From NCBI GenBank assembly GCA_003222385.1, contig QHVV01000109.1, positions 14,942-47,296 on the forward strand: a stretch of 32,355 bases of DNA, read 5' to 3'. Both the position numbers and the translations under genes were made by a program. Origin of the DNA: Acidobacteriota bacterium. Its GTDB lineage: Bacteria > Acidobacteriota > Thermoanaerobaculia > UBA5066 > Gp7-AA6. Position 1 is the stretch's first letter, and the number at the start of each line of letters is the position of its first letter. Below, piece by piece: positions 15,935-24,860 of the stretch. A model generated the notes under the pieces. It was not told where the DNA came from. It ran no database searches and was given only the letters and a program-made list of their open reading frames with translations.

Positions 15935-18318
15935 TTTCCCGGCGGCCGGTCCCCTTCGTCTTCCGGAAACTCCTCCGGAGGCGGCGTGGGATACGGCTCG
16001 GGCTGCCCGAGGAACCCCTGGTGCTCCGGACAGAGCGCGGTCGGAGCGGTGCCCGCGATGAACACTTCGGTCACGCGCCGCGGACAACCGGGCGTCACGA
16101 GGAACCCGGTGTCCGGGTCGATATCGGCGGTCACGATGTCCGACGGCACGGGAAAACCTTCCGTGAAGAGCTGCGGAGGAAGCGATCGCGAATACTCGGC
16201 GAAGATCGGAACCGCTGCCTGGGCGCCGGACAAGCTCAACCCCCGGTTGTCGTCGTAGCCCACCCAGATCGTCGCGAGAAAACGGGGGGAGAAGCCCACG
16301 AACCAGGCGTCGCGGCCGTCGTTCGTCGTCCCGGTCTTGCCGGCGAGCACGCCGCGGAGACCGCCGGCGCGCGCGCCCGCGGCCGTTCCGCGGTCCACGG
16401 CGCCGCGCAGGATGGAGTCGATCAGAAAGACCGCGTCGGCCGGCAGCGCCTGCTTCAACGGAGTCTCCTTGCGCTCCAGGATGCGGCCGTCGGAGGTCAG
16501 GACCCCGACGATGGCGTTGGGCTCGACCCGGACCCCGCCGTTGGCGAGGACCGCGTAGGCGGAAGCGATCTCCATCGGCGAGATCTCGAAGGCGCCGAGG
16601 GCGACCGAGGGATAGGGCTCCATCCGGGAGCTGATGCCCGCGGCTCGCGAGGCGGCGAGGACCGTGGAGAGGTCGGCGGCCAGGGCCGCGCGCACCGTCG
16701 GGATGTTGATGGAGAGCTCGACCGCCCGGCGCACCGAGATCGGCCCGCGGAAGCCGTTGTCGTAGTTTCGCGGGGTCCAGCGCTCGGACGCTCGCCGGTG
16801 GCCCCATTCGACGGTGATCGGCGAGTCCGAGAGAATCGTCGCGGGAGTCACCGGCGGCGAAAGGTCCCGGCGCGCGAACGCGGAGAGCATGACGAAAGGC
16901 TTGAAGAGCGAACCGGGCTGGCGGTGCGCCTGGGTCACGCGGTTGAACTGCGACAGGCGGTAGTCGCGCCCGCCGACCAGCACCTTCACCGCGCCGGTCT
17001 GCGGCTCGAGCTGGATCAAGGCGCCCTGCAGCGGAGCATGCCGCGCCGCGACCGCGAGGCGCCGATACCGATTCTCGAGCGCCGCCAGGCCTCCCGTGAC
17101 CGCCCTCTGTGCGGCCTGCTGCAGATCGACGTCGAGCGTGGTGTAGATCTGGAGGCCTTGCGTGCGGAGCTTGCCGCCGTACGATTCGGTCAGCTCCGCC
17201 TTGACGAAGTCCACGAAGTGCGGCGCGATGATCTTCTGCGCTCGGCGCACGCGCGGCACGAGCGGGGATGCGATCGCCGACTCCATCTCGGGCCGGCCGA
17301 TCTTTTTCTGCTCCAGCATCTGCGCCAGCACGAGATTGCGCCGGTCGCGTGAACGGTCCGGGCTCCGGAACGGCGAGTAGGAGTTGGGAGCCTTGATCAT
17401 TCCCGCAATCGTCGCGGACTCGGCGAGGTCGAGATCCGAAACCTGCTTGCCGAAGTAGAACCGGGCGGCCTCGCCGACGCCCTTGATCGCGATCGAGCCG
17501 TGCTGGCCGAGATAGATCTCGTTCAGATAGGCCTGGAGGATCTGATCTTTCGAGTACCGCGCGTCGAGCACGACGGCCATCGCGGCCTCGACCGCCTTGC
17601 GGCGCAGCGTGCGCTCCGGAGTCAGATAGACGTTCTTGACGAGCTGCTGCGTGAGCGTCGAACCGCCCTGCACGGTGCCGCCGCGCATGGTCGCCAGAAT
17701 CGCACCGAACGTCCTCTTGATCGAAACTCCCGAATGCCGGTAGAAGTCGCGGTCCTCCGTCACGAGAATGGCGTCCGTCAGCGATTGCGGGACTTCTTCC
17801 AGACGGACCAGGGTCCGATCTTCGAACTCTTCGCCGAAGACCGCGCCGAGCCGCTCCGGCTCGACGACGAGGGCGGGGAGCGCGTCGCCGTGCTCGTCCA
17901 CGACCGAGCGTACGACGTCCCCGGCGAAGGAGATCCGCGCCCGGTACCCGCGAAACTGCCGCCCCGGATAGAAGAAGTCGCGCGTGAAAAGCTCGACGGC
18001 GTCCCCCGAGCGCCGGTAGTGTCCCGGCCTTTCCGGGGAGTCCGCCGACTTTTCGTAGAAGAGCCTTTCCAACTTCGCGACCAGGCGATCCGCGGATCCG
18101 GGGCTGCCGGGCTCGAGCAGGGTCAGATCCGAGTAGATCCGCGAGGGGAGATTCCAGTGCCGGCTGTCGAACCGCGCCGCGACGGCCGACCCGATGAATC
18201 CCACGAGCGCCGCGGCGAGAAGGACGACCGCCGCGCCTCCGAGAAAGACCTCGCTCTGGTGGCGCATCACCCAGATGGGAAGAGAAACGTGACGCGGGCG
18301 CGGCGCCGGAGAGCTCAC
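15931..18318 (-). CDS. bifunctional class A penicillin-binding protein, PBP1b type
   Basis: Peptidoglycan synthase of 795 aa with glycosyltransferase and transpeptidase activities. Order of parts: cytoplasmic tail, membrane anchor (about 25-47), a UB2H-like region (about 55-150, with RIYSDLTLLEPG), a GT51 domain with catalytic Glu in TEDRDFYRH (188-195) and GGSTLTQQLVKN (218-229), then the transpeptidase with S-x-x-K as SLFK (Ser470), S-x-N as SIN (536-538) and KTGTT (661-665). The UB2H-like region favours PBP1b over PBP1a. The C-terminus is Pro/Glu-rich. The GTG start at 18318 has TATGCT 9 nt upstream. It is divergent from the O-antigen ligase-like gene. Confidence 0.93.
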   Translation of the reverse strand: MSSPAPRPRHVSLPIWVMRHQSEVFLGGAAVVLLAAALVGFIGSAVAARFDSRHWNLPSRIYSDLTLLEPGSPGSADRLVAKLERLFYEKSADSPERPGHYRRSGDAVELFTRDFFYPGRQFRGYRARISFAGDVVRSVVDEHGDALPALVVEPERLGAVFGEEFEDRTLVRLEEVPQSLTDAILVTEDRDFYRHSGVSIKRTFGAILATMRGGTVQGGSTLTQQLVKNVYLTPERTLRRKAVEAAMAVVLDARYSKDQILQAYLNEIYLGQHGSIAIKGVGEAARFYFGKQVSDLDLAESATIAGMIKAPNSYSPFRSPDRSRDRRNLVLAQMLEQKKIGRPEMESAIASPLVPRVRRAQKIIAPHFVDFVKAELTESYGGKLRTQGLQIYTTLDVDLQQAAQRAVTGGLAALENRYRRLAVAARHAPLQGALIQLEPQTGAVKVLVGGRDYRLSQFNRVTQAHRQPGSLFKPFVMLSAFARRDLSPPVTPATILSDSPITVEWGHRRASERWTPRNYDNGFRGPISVRRAVELSINIPTVRAALAADLSTVLAASRAAGISSRMEPYPSVALGAFEISPMEIASAYAVLANGGVRVEPNAIVGVLTSDGRILERKETPLKQALPADAVFLIDSILRGAVDRGTAAGARAGGLRGVLAGKTGTTNDGRDAWFVGFSPRFLATIWVGYDDNRGLSLSGAQAAVPIFAEYSRSLPPQLFTEGFPVPSDIVTADIDPDTGFLVTPGCPRRVTEVFIAGTAPTALCPEHQGFLGQPEPYPTPPPEEFPEDEGDRPPGN

Positions 18319-18353
18319 GGGGGCAAAAGCATACCGTCATAACATCGCGCGCC
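18319..18353. promoter_or_regulatory. very short divergent promoter region
   Basis: Only 35 bp separate two divergent start codons. On the plus strand TAACAT (18340-18345) ends 8 nt before the ATG at 18354; on the minus strand TATGCT (18333-18328) ends 9 nt before the GTG at 18318. The -35 region of each promoter would lie inside the coding region of the other gene, and both mRNAs would be leaderless. Confidence 0.45.
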
Positions 18354-19739
18354 ATGGCGAAAAGAGGCCACGCGCGGAGGTCCGCTCGAGCTCCGAGCGC
18401 GCGCGCCGTCGCGCGTCCTCCTTCGCCGGCTGTCGTTCGGATTCCTTTCGCGGACGGCGTGACGGTGATCGGCCTCGTGTTCGTCGTCGTCGGAACCTCT
18501 CTCTTCGTCGACCCCGGGGCGTACGCCTCCTTCGAAGCGCCCAAGCGGCTCGTCGCGCTCGCGGGCGCGGCGGTGTGCGCATTCGCGGCCTTCGGCCTCG
18601 GGCGCGGCGCTTTCGGATGGGTCCGGGCGTGGCGGGAGATCCCGTTGCCCGCCCGCGTCGCGCTCGCCGCCTTTTCTTTCGCCCTCCTCTGGTGCGGGAT
18701 CGCGGCGGTCGCCTCTCCTTTCCGATCCGCGTCGCTCGATACGTTTCGAACGATCCTCCTCTACGCGCTGTTCGTTCCGCTCGGCGCGACGCGCGCCGCC
18801 GCGCGAGGGAAAGGCCTGCTCGTCGGGTCTCTCCTGGCAGCGACGGCGGCCAACGCCGCGCTTTCGCTTGCCCAGAGCCGCGGCCACAGCCCGTTCAAGC
18901 TCCAGACCTTCGGAACCCGAAACGAGACCGGCGCTCTCGCCGGCAACGTCGGGTACCTCGCCCTCGCACTGGCGATCGGCGCCGTTCTGGCTCTCGGTCT
19001 CGGACTGTCGGCCCGGTCCCGGCCGGTCCGCGCCGCCGCGGTCGCCGCGCTTCTCCTCTTTCTGGCGGGGCTCGTCGTGAATCGGAATCTGACGGCGCTC
19101 GTGTCTCTCGCGGCGGGGGGAGTCGTGCTCCTCGCGGTCCGCTTCGGACGGCGCTCGATTCTCGCGATGGTCGCGGTCGTGGCGGCGCTCGCCGCTGCGG
19201 CGGCCTTCTCGGCGCCGCTGCGCCACCGGATCGCCGAGACCGCGGGGATGGTCCGCGCGGGCGACTGGGACCGGTTGACGACGTACCGGACCGGAGCATG
19301 GGTGGCCGCCCTGGACATGGCCCGTGAACGGCCGCTCCTCGGTTGGGGCCCCGGGACGTACGCGGCGGAGTTCGTCCCGCACCGGCTCCAGGCCGAGATC
19401 CGCGCCCGACGCCGGTACGTCAACCCTCTGCTGACGAGCTCCTACTCGGAGGCGCACTGCGACTACCTGCAGGCGTTCGCGGAGACGGGCCTTCCCGGCG
19501 GGCTCGCGGCGATCGCGGCATTCGCCGCCTTGGTCGCCGGTCTCGCGCGGCGGACGGCCGATCCCGCGACTTCTCGCGCCGAACGGGCGATCCTGCTGGG
19601 GATTCTGGCCGCCGGCGCCGCGGCCGCGCTCACGTGGTTCCCGATGCAGCGTCCGATCTCCGCGACGCCGCTCCTGCTCGCGGCCGGTCGCAGCTGGAGG
19701 ATCGCGGCGGCCAGACGCGAAGAGGCGTTCCCGCCATGA
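18354..19739 (+). CDS. O-antigen ligase/polymerase-like membrane protein
   Basis: Polytopic membrane protein of 461 aa with about ten hydrophobic segments after an Arg-rich N-terminus. Near the C-terminus a large loop contains TYRTGAWVAALDMARERPLLGWGPGTYAAEF (core ALDMARERPLLGWGPGTY) and SEAHCDYLQAFAETGLPGG. The pattern P-L-x-G-x-G-x-x-x-F followed by H-(x)-x-x-L-(x)-x-x-x-E-x-G is typical of the WaaL/Wzy (Wzy_C) family, which joins lipid-linked glycans to an acceptor or polymerises them. The sequence cannot tell ligase from polymerase. Next to a glycan operon it probably handles the product of those enzymes. The stop overlaps the next start (ATGA). Confidence 0.85.
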   Translation: MAKRGHARRSARAPSARAVARPPSPAVVRIPFADGVTVIGLVFVVVGTSLFVDPGAYASFEAPKRLVALAGAAVCAFAAFGLGRGAFGWVRAWREIPLPARVALAAFSFALLWCGIAAVASPFRSASLDTFRTILLYALFVPLGATRAAARGKGLLVGSLLAATAANAALSLAQSRGHSPFKLQTFGTRNETGALAGNVGYLALALAIGAVLALGLGLSARSRPVRAAAVAALLLFLAGLVVNRNLTALVSLAAGGVVLLAVRFGRRSILAMVAVVAALAAAAAFSAPLRHRIAETAGMVRAGDWDRLTTYRTGAWVAALDMARERPLLGWGPGTYAAEFVPHRLQAEIRARRRYVNPLLTSSYSEAHCDYLQAFAETGLPGGLAAIAAFAALVAGLARRTADPATSRAERAILLGILAAGAAAALTWFPMQRPISATPLLLAAGRSWRIAAARREEAFPP

Positions 19740-20260
19740 GGGTCGCGCGCGCGATCGGACTGGGCGCCGTGCTCGCTTTCCTCTTCCGGCCCGAGGTCCC
19801 GCGTTACCGCGCGGAACGTCGGCTGGGCGCGGCGAGCGCGGCGTTCGAGTACGTGATCGACCGGCCGACCGAAGTCCAGGGTGCGCCGGCGATCCTCGAC
19901 CGGATCACCGACGCCGCCCTCGCAGCCGCCTCCGATCTGCCGGGCGACACCCGCGGGTGGACGCTCGCCGGCTCCTGCCAGCTCGTCAACGGCAACGCCG
20001 ACCGCGCGCTCGACTATTACCGGGAAGCGCTGGCGATCGAGGAGAGGGCCGAGATCCACCTGAACGTGGGCCGCGCGCACTCGCTGGCCGAAAAGCGGTT
20101 CGCGGCGGAGGCTTCGTTTCTCCGCGCGGTCTGGATCAGCCCCGCCCTCCTGCGCGCGGTGCCCAAGGAGTTTGCCGGATCGATCGAGGCCGAGCTCCAC
20201 CGGATGGAGAAAGAGCTGGCTGCGGGGAGGCTCGCGGCGCCGCCGGCGCGAGCGGATTGA
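19736..20260 (+). CDS. TPR-containing protein, partner of the O-antigen ligase-like gene
   Basis: Protein of 174 aa that starts within the stop of the preceding gene (ATGA), so the two are translationally coupled. The N-terminus (ARAIGLGAVLAFLF) may be a short membrane anchor or signal. Residues about 75-135 look like two TPR helical hairpins (LAGSCQLVNGNADRALDYYREAL, core NADRALDYYREAL; then AEIHLNVGRAHSLAEKRFAAEASFLRAV, core HLNVGRAHSLAEKRF). TPR domains fused to or encoded next to Wzy-type proteins are common and may help assemble glycan machinery; that role is inferred. The gene converges on the glycan operon with a 19-nt gap and no visible terminator. Confidence 0.75.
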   Translation: MRVARAIGLGAVLAFLFRPEVPRYRAERRLGAASAAFEYVIDRPTEVQGAPAILDRITDAALAAASDLPGDTRGWTLAGSCQLVNGNADRALDYYREALAIEERAEIHLNVGRAHSLAEKRFAAEASFLRAVWISPALLRAVPKEFAGSIEAELHRMEKELAAGRLAAPPARAD

Positions 20261-20279
20261 ACGGGACCGCGATCCGCGA

Positions 20280-21080
20280 TCAGCCGGAGGAGTCCCGGGT
20301 CTCGCGGCCGGGAAGCGGGGCGGGCACGGTCGGCGGCGCCGCGGTCCGGAAGATCCGGCTCGACCAGACCCCCCACTCGTGGAGCTTGAAGAGACCCATC
20401 GTCTTCAGGATCGCCAGCCCGTAACGCACCGAAGGTCCGAAAGCGATCTGAGACGCTTCGTCGAAGTACCGCGTCTCGATCGGGATCTCGCGGATCGTCA
20501 GGCCGTGCGCCATGCCTTGCGCGATGATCTCCGTGTCGAAGACGAATCCGTCCGAGTTTGCCTCGAAGTTGACAGCCTCGAGGTACCGGCGCGTGTAGGC
20601 GCGAAACCCGCTGTGGTACTCGGTCAGGTAGATCAGGAACGTCGAGTTCTCGACCGCCGTCAGAAGGATGTTACCGAGGTACTTCCACTTCGGCATTCCG
20701 CCCTGGATCGGCCGGCCCCCGAGCATCCGGCTGCCGAACACCGCGTCGCATCCGGAACGCTGCAGGGTTTCCAGCAGGTCCGGGATGACCCGCGGGTCGT
20801 ACTGGTGGTCGGGGTGGACCATCACGACGATGTCGGCTCCCCGATCGAGCGCCGTGCGGTAGCAGGTCTTCTGGTTCCCCCCGTAGCCGCGGTTCTTCGG
20901 ATGGACCACGACGTGAAGGCCGAGCCGCCGCGCGATCTCGACCGTGCGGTCGCGTGAAGAGTCGTCGACGAGGATGACGTCGTCCACGGAGCCCACCGGG
21001 ATGTCGGCGAACGTCTTCTCGAGCGTGCGCTCCGCGTTGTACGCGGGCATGACGACGGCGATCTTGCCGTGCCGGCCCAT
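20280..21080 (-). CDS. family 2 glycosyltransferase, polyprenol-phosphate mannosyltransferase-like
   Basis: Protein of 266 aa with a GT-A fold and no membrane segments. Key motifs are VVMPAYNAERTL at the N-terminus, VILVDDSSRDRT, HPKNRGYGGNQKTCY, the nucleotide-sugar/metal site VMVHPDHQYDP, and GFRAYTRRYLEAV. This is the pattern of the DPM1-like branch of GT2, which transfers a sugar to a polyprenyl phosphate. The exact donor cannot be read from the sequence. It is the last gene of the glycan operon, 2 nt after the sugar transferase gene. The frame reads further upstream only as a shadow. Confidence 0.9.
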   Translation of the reverse strand: MGRHGKIAVVMPAYNAERTLEKTFADIPVGSVDDVILVDDSSRDRTVEIARRLGLHVVVHPKNRGYGGNQKTCYRTALDRGADIVVMVHPDHQYDPRVIPDLLETLQRSGCDAVFGSRMLGGRPIQGGMPKWKYLGNILLTAVENSTFLIYLTEYHSGFRAYTRRYLEAVNFEANSDGFVFDTEIIAQGMAHGLTIREIPIETRYFDEASQIAFGPSVRYGLAILKTMGLFKLHEWGVWSSRIFRTAAPPTVPAPLPGRETRDSSG

Positions 21081-21082
21081 GG

Positions 21083-22483
21083 CTACACCCCTCGCCGCGT
21101 CAGGATCACGCGCAGGGTCTTGAGCAGGATCGAGAGATCCAGCCCGAAAGACCAGTTGTTCAAGTAGGCGAGATCGTACCGCAGCTTGATCTCGGGCTCC
21201 GTCGAGTACTCGCCGGAAACTTGCGCGAGTCCGGTCAGCCCGGGCCGCACGGATTGGCGCAGGGCCCATCCCGGCACGGTCCGCGTGAACTCGCGCGTGA
21301 ACTCGGGACGCTCCGGTCGAGGGCCCACGAGGCTCATGTCTCCGCCGAGGACGTTCCAGAGCTGCGGGATCTCGTCGATTCGCGCGGAGCGCAACGACCG
21401 ACCGATGCGCGTCATGCGGGGATCCCGGGGGGAGGCGAGGACCGCGCCCGTCTCGACCTCCGCGCCCCTTCGCATCGTGCGAAGCTTCCACAGCTCGAAG
21501 AGACGCCCGCCCCGGCCGACCCGCGTCTGGCGATAGAAGACGCCTCCGACCGACGTGCCGAGCACGGCGAGCGCGGCGAGCGCGAGCACCGGGGACAGAA
21601 GAAGGAGAAGCGTCGACGCGACCACGACGTCGAAGGCGCGCTTGACGAAGGCGCCGAGCGGCCGGAACGGCTGTCGCCGCGCCTCCAGCAGCGGGAGATC
21701 CCCCACGATCCGGAAGCGCAGTCTTCCGATCATCGTCTCGAACGGCGAAGGCCAGACGAGCAGGTCCGCCCGCCAGCCTTCCGGAATCGCCTCCGAGATC
21801 CGGTCCCGCCAGGACGTTTCCTCCCGCGCCAGGATGACCTCGTCGACCCTCTCGTTCTCCACGATTTCCGCCAGCCGGTCGACCGCCCCGAGGTAAGGCA
21901 ACGCGCGGATCGCCTCCGAGGCGTTCGCCACGGCGGCCTCCGGCGAGTCGGAGGCGCTTTCGGCGACGACGCCGACGATCTCGACTCCGCTCCAGGGGTG
22001 ACGCCGGACCGTTTCCGCGATCCGCGCCGCGGCGGGCCCCGTCCCGACGACGAGCGCCCGCCGGCGCGGCAGCGGGAAGAGCCGGTCGAGCGCGGCGCGC
22101 CACGCGGCGAGCAGGATCCCGTCGCCGACCAGGTATCCGACCAGCACGGACCGCGGAAACGAGTACGCGGGCGCCAGGAAGTAGAACGAAGCGAGCGTGA
22201 GCAGCTGGAGAAAGAGAGCTGGCAGCAGCAGCCGCGCGGGCGGCTCCCGGAAGCGCTCGTGCTCTCCGTAGAGCCCGATGAACCATAGCGAGAACACCTG
22301 CACGGCCAGGATCAGGGCGACGTTCCAGATCCCGAAGCGCACGTGGCTGGCGGGGAGCAGCGTCTCCGTGCCCGGAAGCGGGACGCGAGTCCGCAGGAAG
22401 AACGCTCCGTAGAGCGCGGCGAGCGAAATCGCCGCGTCGCCCGCGAGGGCCGCGAGCCGGAACGCGGTATGCGACCGCTTCAT
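21083..22483 (-). CDS. polyprenyl-phosphate sugar-1-phosphate transferase (initiating enzyme)
   Basis: Protein of 466 aa that should start glycan synthesis by moving a sugar phosphate to undecaprenyl phosphate at the inner membrane. The N-terminal part has about four membrane segments, then a nucleotide-binding-like domain (RALVVGTGPAAARIAE), then a membrane segment (KRAFDVVVASTLLLLLSPVL) and the catalytic bacterial sugar transferase domain with FYRQTRVGRGG, LWKLRTMRRGAE, RSARIDEIPQLWNVL, MSLVGPRPERPEF and RPGLTGLAQVSG. This architecture is that of WcaJ/WbaP-type enzymes. The start ATG at 22483 begins the signal-like MKRSHTAFRLAAL; upstream sequence in frame is not protein-like. A 62-nt gap separates it from the preceding gene. 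Confidence 0.93.
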   Translation of the reverse strand: MKRSHTAFRLAALAGDAAISLAALYGAFFLRTRVPLPGTETLLPASHVRFGIWNVALILAVQVFSLWFIGLYGEHERFREPPARLLLPALFLQLLTLASFYFLAPAYSFPRSVLVGYLVGDGILLAAWRAALDRLFPLPRRRALVVGTGPAAARIAETVRRHPWSGVEIVGVVAESASDSPEAAVANASEAIRALPYLGAVDRLAEIVENERVDEVILAREETSWRDRISEAIPEGWRADLLVWPSPFETMIGRLRFRIVGDLPLLEARRQPFRPLGAFVKRAFDVVVASTLLLLLSPVLALAALAVLGTSVGGVFYRQTRVGRGGRLFELWKLRTMRRGAEVETGAVLASPRDPRMTRIGRSLRSARIDEIPQLWNVLGGDMSLVGPRPERPEFTREFTRTVPGWALRQSVRPGLTGLAQVSGEYSTEPEIKLRYDLAYLNNWSFGLDLSILLKTLRVILTRRGV

Positions 22484-22545
22484 CGAGCTTTCTTTTCCGA
22501 TCCGAACCGCCGTCCGTCGCTCCCGATCGACGGCCGACGCTCCGG

Positions 22546-23679
22546 TCAACGAGCGGTCCGTTTCCAGGCGGGTCTCCGATAGCCCGCGAGTCCCGCGACG
22601 ACGCCCGCGGCGAGCGCGAGATTGATCACGCCGAAATAATAGAGCCTGCCCGGCCGGCCGGCGAGGCGCGGCCGGAGGCGGACCGAAGCCGCCAGAACGA
22701 CGAGCACCGCGATGGCCGCGAGCGCGAAGGGGCGCAGCATGGAGGAACCGAGCGCGCAGAGAAGCGCCCCGAGCGCCAGGACCGGCGCGAGCCAGCGTGA
22801 CGCTTTCCGCGAAAGGAATGCGAGAGCGAGGAGCGGCCGCCGGCGGACGTCGAACAGCCAGGTCTCCCGCCGCAGCACGTCGCCCGCACCGAGACCGATC
22901 CGGAATCGGCGCGACGTTTCCGCCGCGACGTTCGCGGGCGCCGTCTCGCGCGCAACGGCGTCGCCCGTGAAGACCACCTTCCGGCCGGACCGGGCGATTC
23001 GCGCGGGGATCAGGAAATCGTCCAGGACGGCGCCGTCTGGGAGCGGTTCGACGAGCTCCCGGCGGGCCGCGTAGATCGCGCCGTTGGCGCCCAGGCACAC
23101 GCCGAGCTTTCCCTCGATCTCTTTCAATCCCGTCTCGCGGTCCCAGAACTCCGTTTCGGGCGTCGCTCCGCTTCCCGGCGGCGCGATGAGGACGAGCCTG
23201 CCGCACGCGGCACCGACTTCGGGATTCGAAAACGATGCCGCCAGGCGCGCCACGGCGTCCGGCTGGAATTCCGAGTTGGCGTCGGTGAAAACGAGGACCT
23301 CCGCGCTCGACGTCCGAACGAGGTCGTTGACGACCGCGGCTTTTCCGCGGCGGCGGTCGAACTCCTCGACCCGGACCCGTCCGTCCCCCGCGGCGCGAGC
23401 GCGCTCCGCGGTGGCGTCGCCGCAACCGTCGCAGCCGACCGCGATCGCGAGACCGCGGACGTACTCCTGCGCGAGCAGGTTCCGGACCCGGGGGCCGATC
23501 GACGCCTCTTCATCGTGGGCGGCGATCACGACCTCGACCGATGGAAGGGCCGGCGAGGGATCGATCGTCCGAACGGGAACACTTCGCGCGAGGCGCGAGA
23601 GAAAGGCGGGATATCCCCAGTACGACCAGGCGACGAGGAGGAGCGCGAGAGCCGCGAGACCGGTCGCCGCTCCGGTCAA
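22546..23679 (-). CDS. membrane-bound family 2 glycosyltransferase
   Basis: Protein of 377 aa with an N-terminal membrane segment (about 5-22), a GT2 catalytic domain and two or three membrane segments at the C-terminus. Motifs are VEVVIAAHDEEASIG, AVGCDGCGDAT, KAAVVNDLVRTS, VFTDANSEF (the DXD equivalent) and LDDFLIPARIARSG. The QXXRW motif of processive synthases is replaced by SRRFRIGLGAG, as in several non-processive relatives. The TTG at 23679 was chosen because it overlaps the stop of the upstream gene (TTGA); the rest of the upstream frame is a shadow of that gene. Confidence 0.88.
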   Translation of the reverse strand: MTGAATGLAALALLLVAWSYWGYPAFLSRLARSVPVRTIDPSPALPSVEVVIAAHDEEASIGPRVRNLLAQEYVRGLAIAVGCDGCGDATAERARAAGDGRVRVEEFDRRRGKAAVVNDLVRTSSAEVLVFTDANSEFQPDAVARLAASFSNPEVGAACGRLVLIAPPGSGATPETEFWDRETGLKEIEGKLGVCLGANGAIYAARRELVEPLPDGAVLDDFLIPARIARSGRKVVFTGDAVARETAPANVAAETSRRFRIGLGAGDVLRRETWLFDVRRRPLLALAFLSRKASRWLAPVLALGALLCALGSSMLRPFALAAIAVLVVLAASVRLRPRLAGRPGRLYYFGVINLALAAGVVAGLAGYRRPAWKRTAR

Positions 23680-24860
23680 CGGCGGGTCTCCGCGCGGCGC
23701 CGGAGCTCGCGGGAGAAAGACCGCCCGATGGAGTCCCAGCCGTAGAGCGCTTCGACGCGACGTCGGGCGGCCACCGCCTGCCGCCGCCGCGCCTCGGCAT
23801 CCGCAAGGAGCTCCGTGACCGCGCGGGCGAAGCGTTCTGCGTCGTCGGCGATCCGGATCTCGCCCGGGTCGGAGAGCTCCAGGCCCTCCGCTCCCACGGA
23901 CGTGGAAACGACCGGGACGCCGCACGCCGCGGCCTCCAGGATTTTCAGCCTCGTGCCGGCCGCTGCCTGGAGCGGCACGACCGCCACCGCCGCGCGCGCC
24001 CAGTGCGGGCGCGTGTCGCCTCCTTCGCCGAGAAAGGCGAACCGCTCCTCCTCGTTCGTGGCGATGGGGGCGCCGCGGCCGAGGACTTCGGCGCGCGCGG
24101 ACGGCCGGGCTCGGCCCACGAGCGGCCAGACCTCTCTTCGGAACCAGGCCATTCCCTGCGCGTGGGGAGGCCAGGCGAGGTCCCCCACGTAGAACACGAT
24201 CTCCTCGCGCGCGGGCTCGCCGCGGAACGGGTACCGCTCGAGATCCACCCCGTTCGGAACGAGCACGCGCGGCACGTCGGGGGCGAGCCGAGCGAGGAGC
24301 GACGCTTCGCGCTGCGACACGCAGGAGATCCCGGCCGCGCGGGCGACCAGGCTCGCCTCGACGCGCGAGACGCGGGGCGCCTGCGACCGCGCGAATGCCC
24401 GCGCGAACCGCGACGAGGCGCTCTCCCCCATGCGGCGCCAGAGCTCCGAATCGAGGTTGTGAAAGTCGATCCAGAGCGGGCCGAACTCGTCGGGCGCGAG
24501 CGGCGCGACGTGGTAGGAGTGCGCGACGATCCAGGAAGGCTTCTCCGTCGACGCGAGATTTCGAAGGCGGGCCGCGAGAGGCCGGGAACGATAGAGAAAC
24601 GGGGAGTACGCGCGCCCGACCGCGCTCGCCGCCAGCGCCGCCGCGCGCCGCACGGGAACGGCCGACTGGGGAAAGCGCTCCCCTTCGACGCCCGCCGGGA
24701 GCTCCTGAGGCAGCTCGCGCAGGTGAGGCGGAAGGAGGACGAAGGCGCGGACGCGGAAGTCGTCGGCGACGGCTCGCAGGAGGTGAAAATTGCGGATCGC
24801 CGACCCGTCCCGCGTGGGATGGGGCGGACGCGGGCAGATCGCGTAAAGGAGCGGCTTCAT
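23676..24860 (-). CDS. family 4-type glycosyltransferase (GT-B fold)
   Basis: Protein of 394 aa with no membrane segments. The N-terminal half has PRPPHPTRDGSAIRNFHLL and IDFHNLDSELWRRM; the C-terminal half has VPNGVDLERYPF, YVGDLAWPPHAQGMAWF, AVVPLQAAAGTRLKILEAAACGVPVVSTSVGAEGLEL (core GTRLKILEAAACGVPVVST). The E-x-x-A-x-G-x-P-V-V pattern is the nucleotide-sugar site of GT4/GT1-type enzymes. The start ATG overlaps the stop of the upstream gene (ATGA). It should add a sugar to the lipid-linked chain; the donor is unknown. Confidence 0.92.
   Translation of the reverse strand: MKPLLYAICPRPPHPTRDGSAIRNFHLLRAVADDFRVRAFVLLPPHLRELPQELPAGVEGERFPQSAVPVRRAAALAASAVGRAYSPFLYRSRPLAARLRNLASTEKPSWIVAHSYHVAPLAPDEFGPLWIDFHNLDSELWRRMGESASSRFARAFARSQAPRVSRVEASLVARAAGISCVSQREASLLARLAPDVPRVLVPNGVDLERYPFRGEPAREEIVFYVGDLAWPPHAQGMAWFRREVWPLVGRARPSARAEVLGRGAPIATNEEERFAFLGEGGDTRPHWARAAVAVVPLQAAAGTRLKILEAAACGVPVVSTSVGAEGLELSDPGEIRIADDAERFARAVTELLADAEARRRQAVAARRRVEALYGWDSIGRSFSRELRRRAETRR

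Noticed and set aside
15884-18544. Long minus-strand open frame of 886 codons
   Set aside because: It overlaps the penicillin-binding protein, whose catalytic motifs are all intact in the other frame.
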